Shown: piece by piece, positions 8,362-15,090 of the stretch
How positions within the stretch are numbered: position 1 is the stretch's first letter
Layout: each line of letters opens with the position of its first letter
Source: Candidatus Abyssobacteria bacterium SURF_5
GTDB lineage: Bacteria > Abyssobacteria > SURF-5
Direction: 5' to 3'
Assembly (NCBI GenBank): GCA_003598085.1
Contig: QZKU01000022.1
Span: 1 to 48,701, forward strand
Length of the DNA: 48,701 bases
Notes under the pieces: model-generated
The model's input: only the letters and a program-made list of their open reading frames with translations
Databases searched by the model: none
Told to the model about the DNA's origin: nothing
Translations under genes and position numbers: made by a program

Positions 8362-9348
8362 TCATCCCATTCTTTTCTGCACGAATTGAAGAAGCTCATC
8401 GATCATCTCCACATAGTGCAGGTCATTCTGGTTCCCCGCCGCCGCGAATCCCGCATCCGGACTGATGCACGGATTCGCGTTCACCTCCAACACGAACACT
8501 CTGCCTCGATCATCGACGCGTACATCAACCCGGCCGTAGTCCCTGAGTCCGAATAGACTGAAACATTCCAGAGCCGTCTCCTCCAGCTTGCGGGCGAGCG
8601 GGCGCGGGAGGCGCGGGAAAGTTCGCCGCGAATGCTGATATTCAAAAGACGAGACGTCCCATTTCGCGCGATAGCCGACGATCCGAAATAAATCCGGGGG
8701 AAAGCCATCAAAGTCTATTTCGGCTATTGGCAACGTCTCCGGCACCGGAAACCCGAAAAGGGAAATATTGAATTCCCGTCCCGCGATGTACTCTTCAATC
8801 AGGAGGCAGCCATACCGCTGGAACAAGTCACGCAGGCCCGCGCGCAGCTTGTTTGCTTCCCGAAACACCGATTCCTGATCGATTCCTACGCTGGCGTCCT
8901 CGAATCTGGGTTTAACGATCACCGGGAAATTCAGCTTCTCAAGCGCCGGGACTTCATTCCCCTCGTAGGCTTCAAACCTCGGGGTCTTGAATCCGCAGGA
9001 TGAAAGCAGGCGCTTCGACACCAGCTTGTCGGTACTCAGCATGAGCGCCGCGGTGGGCGAGCCTGAAAAAGGGATATCGAGCAACTCCAACACGGCCGCA
9101 GGATGACCGATTAACAGAGGATCTTCGTCCACACTCTCGCAGAGGTTCATCACCAGATGGGGCTTTTCTTCGGCGAGCTTTTGGACGACCGCTCCTACGT
9201 CTTTCGTGAAAGCGATTCGCGTGGATTCATATTCCAGTTCGGCGAGGGCCCGTTCCACGGCCTCCACCTGCGTCAGGACGTCAATGGAGGCTTCCGAAAA
9301 TTCGCGGCCCGTGAGGGCGGGCTCATTGTATAGGATAGCGACCTTCAT
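8362..9348 (-). CDS. ATP-grasp ligase, D-Ala-D-Ala ligase-like (second of pair)
   Basis: A 328-residue ATP-grasp enzyme of the D-alanine-D-alanine ligase fold, which activates a carboxylate as acyl-phosphate and joins it to an amine. Visible ATP-grasp features are FPVIVKPRFEDAS (Lys146), LLIEEYIAGREF (Glu185-Glu186), DYGRVDVRVDD (near Asp275) and LEVNANPCISPDAGF (Glu288, Asn290) for Mg-ATP. The N-terminal domain differs from true Ddl, with MNLCESVDEDPLL instead of the usual substrate loop, so a peptidoglycan role is unlikely. It overlaps the upstream ATP-grasp gene by 26 bp, and no mur genes are near. The place beside lysine 2,3-aminomutase suggests that beta-lysine or its acetyl form is a substrate, which is inference. 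Confidence 0.9.
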   Translation of the reverse strand: MKVAILYNEPALTGREFSEASIDVLTQVEAVERALAELEYESTRIAFTKDVGAVVQKLAEEKPHLVMNLCESVDEDPLLIGHPAAVLELLDIPFSGSPTAALMLSTDKLVSKRLLSSCGFKTPRFEAYEGNEVPALEKLNFPVIVKPRFEDASVGIDQESVFREANKLRAGLRDLFQRYGCLLIEEYIAGREFNISLFGFPVPETLPIAEIDFDGFPPDLFRIVGYRAKWDVSSFEYQHSRRTFPRLPRPLARKLEETALECFSLFGLRDYGRVDVRVDDRGRVFVLEVNANPCISPDAGFAAAGNQNDLHYVEMIDELLQFVQKRMG

Positions 9349-10336
9349 GTGCTACTTGCTCCACGCTGTATCTCTTTATCGCCGATGTCAGTATCTGCGC
9401 AATCAAATCGCGATAGGTCATCCCAACCCGATAGGCGATAAAACACAGGTCGGAATGGTCCGGGTTGAGGCCGGCCAACGGATTAACCTCCATGAAATTG
9501 GGGATTCCCTTGCTGTCCATGCGAATATCGATACGGCCGCCGTCGCGACAGCCAAGGCCACGCCAGGCCGCCAGTGCAATCTCCGCCGACTCCTCCGCAA
9601 TCCTTCCCGTGACCAGAGGATATTCAACGAACCGCTCCCATTCTTGCTTGTTCGAATAGGAATAAGCGTCCGCCTCGGACCCTTCGCGAAGGACCACCTC
9701 GACGACGCCAACTGCCGTCGCCGCCTTACCGGTGCCGGTTATGCCTACGGTGAGCTCTCTGCCGGGAAGATACGTCTCCACAAGGACCGGCTGCCTGAAT
9801 TGCCTCGCGATCGACAGACAGACCCGGCGCAACTGATCGCGGTCCACAATCTTTGAGGCGGCGCTAATGCCCTTTCCCGTGCCTTCCGCCACTGGTTTGG
9901 CAAAAAGAGGGAACGGAAGGGTTATCCCCTCGATGTCTTCTTCGCTTTCGACCACGGCAAAATCCGCCGTCGGAATCCCGAGGTCGCGAACGACATGCTT
10001 CGTCATTCCCTTATGCAAAGTCAACGAGAGCACCAGCGGGTCCGAAAAGACATAAGGGATATCGTATGCGTCGAGAAGGGCGGGAACCTGTGCTTCCCGC
10101 CCGAACCCGCGCATCCCTTCGGCAATGTTGAAAACCATGTCCCAGCGCCCGCCAGCGGCGAGTCGCCGGGTGAGGCTCTCGATATTCCCGATTCGCTCGG
10201 TCTCGTGGCCCAGCTCGGCCAGCGCCCGCTCCAGAGCCTCGATCGTATCGAGACGGTCGAACTCGGCCGTCTCTTCCTCGCCGTACCCCTTCTCCAGGTA
10301 CTCCTGCCGTAAATCATAGGTCAGCCCCATTCTCAT
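9323..10336 (-). CDS. ATP-grasp ligase, D-Ala-D-Ala ligase-like (first of pair)
   Basis: A 337-residue ATP-grasp enzyme, related to but clearly different from its neighbour. Visible are FPLFAKPVAEGTGKGI (Lys147 and a glycine-rich lid), LVETYLPGREL (Glu187), DGGRIDIRMD (Asp270) and NFMEVNPLAGLNPDHSD (Glu283, Asn285). VFNIAEGMRGFGREAQVP near residues 68-85 resembles the acceptor-side loop of Ddl enzymes. Its start codon overlaps the stop of the aminomutase gene as ATGA, so translation is probably coupled. An internal ATG at codon 3 is an alternative start. Two non-identical ligases in a row imply two successive amide or peptide bonds, or two alternative acceptors. The substrates are not readable from sequence. 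Confidence 0.9.
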   Translation of the reverse strand: MRMGLTYDLRQEYLEKGYGEEETAEFDRLDTIEALERALAELGHETERIGNIESLTRRLAAGGRWDMVFNIAEGMRGFGREAQVPALLDAYDIPYVFSDPLVLSLTLHKGMTKHVVRDLGIPTADFAVVESEEDIEGITLPFPLFAKPVAEGTGKGISAASKIVDRDQLRRVCLSIARQFRQPVLVETYLPGRELTVGITGTGKAATAVGVVEVVLREGSEADAYSYSNKQEWERFVEYPLVTGRIAEESAEIALAAWRGLGCRDGGRIDIRMDSKGIPNFMEVNPLAGLNPDHSDLCFIAYRVGMTYRDLIAQILTSAIKRYSVEQVAHEGRYPIQ

Positions 10337-11661
10337 CTGCAGGGCGCCCCTTGTTCCGCGTCGACATCCGTCCCGACTCCGGGGCTATCCGGATATCGAT
10401 AGACGTTGCCTTCGTAATTTCTCAAGAGCAGATAGCCGTCTTCCCGGCCAACCACGTTCTCCGGCAGCAGCGGCACCTTTCCGCCTCCGCCCGGCGCATC
10501 GATAACATACGACGGCACGGCGTAGCCGGTCGTATGACCGCGCAGACCCTGAATGATCTCGAGCCCCTTTGATACCGGCGTCCGGAAATGCGAGGAGCCC
10601 AGGATCGGGTCGCACTGGTAAAGGTAATATGGCCGCACGCGAGCCCGAAGCAGCCCCTGTAACAGGCTCTTCATCGTCTCGACGGTGTCGTTGATGCCGG
10701 CCAGCAGAACGGTCTGGCTGCCCAGCGGGATACCTGCATCGGCCAGGCGCTCGCACGCGCGGACGGTTTCCGGTGTCAACTCGTCCGGATGAGTGAAATG
10801 GATGCTCATCCACAGGGGATGATACCGCTTGAGCATCGAAGTCAGAGCCGGCGTAATGCGCTGCGGCAGCACGACGGGCGCCTTTGTGCCAATGCGGATC
10901 AGCTCCACGTGCGGGATGCGCCGCAGCCGCGACAAAAGCATCTCCAGCTTGTCGTTCGTGAGGGTGAGCGGATCTCCCCCCGAAAGCAGAACGTCGCGAA
11001 TGGCCGGCGTTGCTTCTATATACGACAGCGCCTTCTCCCAATTTTCGAACTTGCAGGGCGAAGCCTTCTTCCCAACCATCCGAGAGCGCGTGCAGTAGCG
11101 GCAGTACGTCGAGCAAAATTCAGTCACAATGAACAAGGCCCGGTCCGGATATCGATGCACCAGCCCATGCACGGGACTGTCCTCATCTTCACCCAGAGGG
11201 TCCGCCGACTCGCCGGGGGCCGCGAGATGCTCCGCCGCCACGGGAATAACGCTTCGGCGTATCGGTTGAGAGGGATCGTTTTCGTCCAGAAGCGTGGCGT
11301 AATGAGGGGTGATGGCTACCGGCAAAGAACCAGAGTGGAGGGAAATGCCTTCTCGCTCATCGTCGGTAAGTTTGACAAGATGCTCCAGCCGCTCGAGGGT
11401 CTTGATTCGATTGCGCAGTTGCCAGCGCCAATTCGACCAATCTGCCTCGGTGGCTTGCGGGAAAAAACGTTTTCGAAAAACCAGGACCCTGAGGTTTTGC
11501 TCAGCGACTGGTATACGGCGGGCGTCTCCACCGGCTCTTTTCCTCTTGAATGTTTCAGATCCTGTCGCACAGACACCCCACCTTTTGTCCTCCGACTGCC
11601 CGAGACCGGGCATGGTACCCGGAGGTTCGACTTCTTCAATACTAATGAAGTCCTTTTTCAT
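10333..11661 (-). CDS. kamA: lysine 2,3-aminomutase (radical SAM, PLP)
   Basis: A 442-residue radical SAM enzyme that interconverts L-lysine and beta-lysine using a 4Fe-4S cluster, SAM and PLP. The cluster Cys are at 183, 187 and 190 (CSTYCRYC), followed by TRSRMVG. LLSGGDPL (225-232) contacts SAM. The PLP lysine is Lys395 in DAPGGGGKVPL. The two Asp residues that bind the substrate epsilon-amine in characterised lysine enzymes are retained: Asp351 (YQCD) and Asp388 (IDAP). This argues for lysine rather than glutamate as substrate. The C-terminal segment after the PLP site is present, unlike in the short EpmB enzymes. About 50 extra N-terminal residues precede the usual start of homology. It leads an overlapping run of ligase, acetylase and deacetylase genes. 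Confidence 0.93.
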   Translation of the reverse strand: MKKDFISIEEVEPPGTMPGLGQSEDKRWGVCATGSETFKRKRAGGDARRIPVAEQNLRVLVFRKRFFPQATEADWSNWRWQLRNRIKTLERLEHLVKLTDDEREGISLHSGSLPVAITPHYATLLDENDPSQPIRRSVIPVAAEHLAAPGESADPLGEDEDSPVHGLVHRYPDRALFIVTEFCSTYCRYCTRSRMVGKKASPCKFENWEKALSYIEATPAIRDVLLSGGDPLTLTNDKLEMLLSRLRRIPHVELIRIGTKAPVVLPQRITPALTSMLKRYHPLWMSIHFTHPDELTPETVRACERLADAGIPLGSQTVLLAGINDTVETMKSLLQGLLRARVRPYYLYQCDPILGSSHFRTPVSKGLEIIQGLRGHTTGYAVPSYVIDAPGGGGKVPLLPENVVGREDGYLLLRNYEGNVYRYPDSPGVGTDVDAEQGAPCR

Positions 11662-11705
11662 TTACCCTGTTGTCCTCCAACATGAAAGTTGCCATAACCT
11701 TCTTC

Positions 11706-11936
11706 CTAAATGCTTCCACTCCGATGCTTCTTTTGCAAGCGGTACTGTTTGACCCAGATGACTTTTTTGCCTTCCTCCTCTCTCACCTCACCGCTGACAT
11801 GTACATTCTGATGAATCAACTGCAGCAGCTTCCCGCCCTTTTCCCGACCGTCGATCCGATACTCATTCTCATCGCCAGTGGCAACGGCGGCGGCAAGAAC
11901 CTTCCCTTTGGAATCCCACTCCACGGGAATAACCAC
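11706..11936 (-). CDS. small conserved-looking protein at the head of the aminomutase operon
   Basis: A 76-residue soluble protein (VIPVEWDSKGKVLAAAVATGDENEY, then GKLLQLIHQNVHVSGEV, then KKVIWVKQYRL) with a beta-rich, OB-like pattern. I cannot assign a function. The GTG at 11936 lacks a ribosome site. The frame stays open upstream to a TGA at 11979-11981 and reads PITEARLAKISG, which looks coding. GAGAAGG lies just upstream of an ATT at 11967-11969, so either ATT is the start or a frameshift has separated the protein from the ATG at 11998-12000. It ends 44 bp before the aminomutase start and lies just downstream of the sigma-54 promoter, so it is probably the first gene of the operon. It might be a small regulator or carrier-like partner, which is speculation. 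Confidence 0.6.
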   Translation of the reverse strand: MVIPVEWDSKGKVLAAAVATGDENEYRIDGREKGGKLLQLIHQNVHVSGEVREEEGKKVIWVKQYRLQKKHRSGSI

Positions 11937-12027
11937 GCCCGATATTTTTGCGAGTCTGGCTTCCGTAATTGGACCTTCTCACTTTCACTAGCTCAAACAT
12001 CGATATACAAATTATCGGTATATTAGG

Positions 12028-12043
12028 AGCAATAACCATGCCA
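12028..12043 (-). promoter_or_regulatory. sigma-54 (-24/-12) promoter of the aminomutase/ligase operon
   Basis: On the minus strand the sequence is TGGCATGGTTATTGCT. It matches the sigma-54 consensus TGGCACG-N4-TTGCW at every fixed position but one (T for C), with the correct GG-GC spacing. Transcription should begin near 12017, about 50-80 bases before the small protein. A sigma-54 activator gene ends only about 215 bp upstream, which strongly supports the assignment. Confidence 0.8.
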
Positions 12044-12106
12044 TAACGATAACGTCTTATTCTTCAAAGGGTTAAGCAGAGATCAGCAACGTACGCTTTC
12101 GGAATC

Positions 12107-12239
12107 GGAAGTTCCTCTTTTTTCGCCCGCGCTCATGCAGAAAAGCCTTGTCGGGCCCAGATAGACAGAAATGTCAAGAAAAAACATCATACCGGAACAA
12201 GATGTTCCTATTTGTGATAATATCAGAACTGGGAATTCC
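12107..12239 (-). promoter_or_regulatory. cluster of GGAA/TTCC palindromes upstream of the sigma-54 promoter
   Basis: Three short palindromes with the same half-site lie about 65-195 bp upstream of the -24 element: GGAAGTTCC (12107-12115), GGAACAAGATGTTCC (12194-12208, perfect six-base arms) and GGAATTCC (12232-12239). This is the usual position of upstream activator sites for sigma-54 enhancer-binding proteins. The adjacent activator gene is the natural candidate to bind them. Confidence 0.45.
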
Positions 12240-12258
12240 TGAATCGGAGGGAGTGCCT

Positions 12259-13689
12259 CTATGACCGGGAGCCGAATCGCCGAACCGGGCTCTCCTTGAA
12301 GTCTTCTTTGCGAAGCCCGTATTTCTTCATCAACTTGTGCAATTGGCGCGACGTTATACCCGCCGCCCGTGCGCTTTGTTCTATTTTTCCTTTGTGAGCC
12401 GACAGCAGCCCGTTGAGATATGTCACCTCCACCTGCTCGATTCCGCGGCGGCGGGCCTCGCTGATGCTGATCGAGGTGTCCAGACTTACCCATGAGCGCG
12501 GTGATTCGGAAACGAAGAGCTCGCTTGGGAAACTCTCGGGAGTGAGCATGGACGAGGACTCGAGAATGTAGGCGCGTTCGAGAAGGTTCTCGAGTTCGCG
12601 GATGTTTCCCGGCCAGGAATATTTTTCGAACGCTTCCATCACATACGGATGGACGTCGTAAATCTGTTTCGTGTAGAACTTGTTGAGCTTCTTGAGGAAA
12701 CCCTCGACCAGCAAGGGGATGTCCTCGATGCGCTCGTTCAGCGGCGGTATCTCGATCGGGAACACGTTCAGGCGGTAGTACAGGTCGCTTCTGAACTGGC
12801 CGGAATCGCACATCTTCTTGAGATCGGTGTTGGTTGCGGCGATGATGCGGACGTTCGCCTCGATTGATTCCTCGCCGCCCACTCGTTGGAACGTACCATC
12901 CTGCAGTATCTGCAGGAGCTTGATTTGAGCGGATGGCGTTACGGTGCCGATCTCATCGAGAAAAATCGTTCCTCCTTTAGCGATCTCGAACCGGCCAAGC
13001 CTGCGCCGGATCGCTCCCGTGAAGGCGCCTTTTTCATGTCCGAACAATTCGCTCTCCAGCAGCGTATCCGGAATGGCGCCGCAGTGAACGCTGATGAATT
13101 TATTACCCCTGCGATTGCTGTGCTCGTGGATCAGTTCGGCGAGCAGGCTCTTGCCGGTGCCGGTTTCCCCGATCAGGAGAACCGTGCTTTTTGTCGGCGC
13201 GACCGACCGGATTTTCTCGAAGACTTTTTTCATCAACGCGTTTCGCGTCTTGATGACGTCGAGATCGTCCGTATGCCAGAACTTGTCGCGCAGGTAATCG
13301 AGTTCGGACTGCATGATGACCATCTCGTAGATGCTCTCGATTACATATTTCACTTCGTCCGGATTAAGCGGATACGTAAGGTAGTTGCTCGCGCCCGCCT
13401 TGACCGCCATCACGGCTTCCCGGATCATTTCCGGTCGCGTCATGACCACGATCTCGACAGTCGGATACAGGTGCCAAAACGGCTGGAGCGCCGCCTTGTA
13501 ACCTTCGCCGGTTGTGGAATCCCGAAGGATCTCGATATCGATCAGAATAAAGTCGTGTCGCTTTTTCCGAAGCAGCTCGAAAGCGGCCGCCTTGTCTGCC
13601 GCGCTCGCGACTTTATAGCCGGCGCGAAAACAGGATTGGACTTGCCCGATGGTTTCGGCTTCCTGCGATATGACCAGTATCGATTTCAT
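12259..13689 (-). CDS. sigma-54-dependent response regulator (NtrC family) with degenerate receiver
   Basis: A 476-residue transcription activator. Residues 1-125 form a receiver domain, about 150-390 an AAA+ sigma-54 interaction domain, and the last 45 a Fis-type helix-turn-helix. The AAA+ domain is intact: Walker A GETGTGKS (174-181), the sigma-54 contact loop GAFTGA (221-226), Walker B TIFLDEIG (241-248), an arginine-finger region [13 protein letters not shown], and [15 protein letters not shown]. The receiver keeps a candidate phosphoacceptor Asp51 and Thr84. However, the acidic pair is replaced by Ser8-Gln9, and the conserved Lys before the Pro is Tyr106. Normal phosphorylation is therefore doubtful. 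No histidine kinase is adjacent. A sigma-54 promoter lies just downstream, before the aminomutase operon, which is its likely target. Confidence 0.93.
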   Translation of the reverse strand: MKSILVISQEAETIGQVQSCFRAGYKVASAADKAAAFELLRKKRHDFILIDIEILRDSTTGEGYKAALQPFWHLYPTVEIVVMTRPEMIREAVMAVKAGASNYLTYPLNPDEVKYVIESIYEMVIMQSELDYLRDKFWHTDDLDVIKTRNALMKKVFEKIRSVAPTKSTVLLIGETGTGKSLLAELIHEHSNRRGNKFISVHCGAIPDTLLESELFGHEKGAFTGAIRRRLGRFEIAKGGTIFLDEIGTVTPSAQIKLLQILQDGTFQRVGGEESIEANVRIIAATNTDLKKMCDSGQFRSDLYYRLNVFPIEIPPLNERIEDIPLLVEGFLKKLNKFYTKQIYDVHPYVMEAFEKYSWPGNIRELENLLERAYILESSSMLTPESFPSELFVSESPRSWVSLDTSISISEARRRGIEQVEVTYLNGLLSAHKGKIEQSARAAGITSRQLHKLMKKYGLRKEDFKESPVRRFGSRS

Positions 13690-13713
13690 TCCGTCCTCGT
13701 CTCTGAATAACTA

Positions 13714-13745
13714 CAGCAAGCGGAGAAAAATTTATCCGCTTGCTG
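13714..13745. promoter_or_regulatory. 11-bp inverted repeat in the 5' region of the sigma-54 activator gene
   Basis: CAGCAAGCGGA at 13714-13724 and TCCGCTTGCTG at 13735-13745 form a perfect 11-bp inverted repeat with a 10-base AT-rich centre. It sits at or just after the predicted transcription start, 25 bp before the start codon. There is no T-run, so it is more likely an operator or a 5' UTR hairpin than a terminator. A related TACAGCAACTGTA lies inside the promoter at 13756-13768. Confidence 0.5.
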
Positions 13746-13751
13746 CACCTT

Positions 13752-13780
13752 ATTATACAGCAACTGTACTCAGAAGTGAA
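13752..13780 (-). promoter_or_regulatory. sigma-70-type promoter of the sigma-54 activator gene
   Basis: On the minus strand TTCACT (-35, 13775-13780), a 17-base spacer and a perfect TATAAT (-10, 13752-13757) precede the activator gene by about 60 bp. A short palindrome occupies the spacer, consistent with autoregulation. Confidence 0.6.
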
Positions 13781-13876
13781 ACGGCTTTGTGGCCGCCGGG
13801 GGAAGGCGAGGGAAATGAAATACCTCATGCGCAACCACCCGGCATTCACACGTTCCGCCCGAGGCGGTGGGTTGTA

Positions 13877-13905
13877 TGGAAATCCTCCTGCTCCTGAAAT
13901 ATAAT
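13877..13905 (+). promoter_or_regulatory. possible sigma-70 promoter for the SGNH-like/amidotransferase genes
   Basis: TGGAAA (13877-13882), a 17-base spacer and TATAAT (13900-13905) lie about 190 bp upstream of the plus-strand gene at 14093. The -35 match is modest. The rest of the gap at 13690-14092 between these divergent genes holds the regulatory sites listed for the minus strand and no convincing small gene. Confidence 0.35.
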
Positions 13906-14092
13906 AAGAGTGCGCTTGCTTTCACCTTTCTGTGCCCGCTGTATCCGTGAGCCTGTGCATGAGCGGCTGCCGCGATGGGGGAGTTCCCCCAACTTCGATT
14001 CCAGGCCCGGGGCGCATTCAGTGAGGAGCAGGTAACCGGAGAAAGTAGACTATCAGCCGTTCCCGGAGCAAGGAGGCTTCTCGAAGAGAAAC

Positions 14093-15001
14093 ATGAAATC
14101 GAGGCTTACCAGGATCATATGTTCTTATTGCCTTTTCTTCGGGGTCATCATGTTTTCGGCCATTAAAGCCAGCAACCTGCTTACAGCCTCAGCATTTCCC
14201 TACATGCCGGACAGGCGTCTCCTCGAATTCGACCGGACGTTGGAGGGGTACGCCAGTTCGCCTTCGCCCGGCCGGCGCTACGTCATTCTGGGGAGCTCCT
14301 ACGCTGAAGCCCTCGACACCTCCTATATCAATCTCGGGCTGATCTCAACGGTTCCGCGGGAACATATGCACATTATCAAAAAATGCCCGCCTGCGGATAC
14401 GGTCCTTTATGTCTTCACCCTTCTGGACCTCTTTTATGCAAACTCTCCAACGCGCGAATATGTCATACGACCGCCGCTGCGGCGCCTGTATCTATGCAAA
14501 ATGAGCCTTCTCTACCGGGCGCGCCTCTTTGATCGAGTCGAGGAAAAGCCAGGCAGCTATCATGAGGAGTACCGGCTTCTGCAGTATGCAGCGGGAAGGG
14601 AGAGCCTGAAAGATCTGTGGGCGGATAGAACGATCCAGTTGATCGGAGGACTCGCTGCGTGCGAGCGAGTGGACCTTGCTCCGCTGAGAAGGCTGCAACA
14701 GCTTCATCCGAATATCATCTTCGTTCTTCATCCTATTTTGCCATTGAAATCGCTTCCCGAGAACAGCGCCTTCGCGCGACAGGTGAACCATCTCGTCACC
14801 CGGCAGCACGAGCTTCTGGAAAACATGCAGCAAAGCGGGTTGCCCTTTATCGATTTATCCAATGAGGTGAAATCCGAACAATTTATTGATCTCCTCCATG
14901 TCAGGCCGGAGGCCGAATTGGGCCGCAAACTCGAGGATGCCCTGATGGACAGAGAATTCCTCAAAGAGCCTCTGATTCGGGCGCCCGTTCCCGCGGGATA
15001 A
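14093..15001 (+). CDS. membrane-anchored SGNH/DltD-like protein
   Basis: A 302-residue protein with one N-terminal hydrophobic segment (IICSYCLFFGVIMFSAI, about residues 8-24), so probably anchored with its body in the periplasm. The body has two features of SGNH-fold esterases or acyltransferases: YVILGSSYAEAL near residue 63 in the place of the GDS serine block, and EQFIDLLHVRPEAE near residue 262 in the place of the Asp-x-x-His block. DltD and AlgJ/AlgX proteins of this fold add acyl groups to cell-surface polymers. No MBOAT partner is nearby. The closest AAGGAGG lies 16 bases before the ATG, so the start is fairly uncertain. It precedes a sugar amidotransferase by 89 bp on the same strand. 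The fold assignment rests on these two motifs only. Confidence 0.6.
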   Translation: MKSRLTRIICSYCLFFGVIMFSAIKASNLLTASAFPYMPDRRLLEFDRTLEGYASSPSPGRRYVILGSSYAEALDTSYINLGLISTVPREHMHIIKKCPPADTVLYVFTLLDLFYANSPTREYVIRPPLRRLYLCKMSLLYRARLFDRVEEKPGSYHEEYRLLQYAAGRESLKDLWADRTIQLIGGLAACERVDLAPLRRLQQLHPNIIFVLHPILPLKSLPENSAFARQVNHLVTRQHELLENMQQSGLPFIDLSNEVKSEQFIDLLHVRPEAELGRKLEDALMDREFLKEPLIRAPVPAG

Positions 15002-15090
15002 GGAAATGGATATCCTTGACAAATCAAAGGCTGCTGTGCTTCAATTAACGCATTCAACTACAGTCGAACTTTCTAACGAAGAGGGAGCCA

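Noticed and set aside
8362-10336. Peptidoglycan D-Ala-D-Ala ligases
   Set aside because: There are two divergent copies in tandem, no mur/fts genes are nearby, and they are coupled to an aminomutase and acetyl-handling enzymes; a dedicated amidoligase role fits better.
10333-11661. Glutamate 2,3-aminomutase or EpmB as alternatives for the aminomutase
   Set aside because: Both lysine-binding Asp residues (351, 388) are kept, and the C-terminal region missing from EpmB is present.
10789-11685. 298-codon plus-strand open frame over the aminomutase gene
   Set aside because: It is a shadow of the aminomutase frame; there is no ribosome site and no protein-like pattern.
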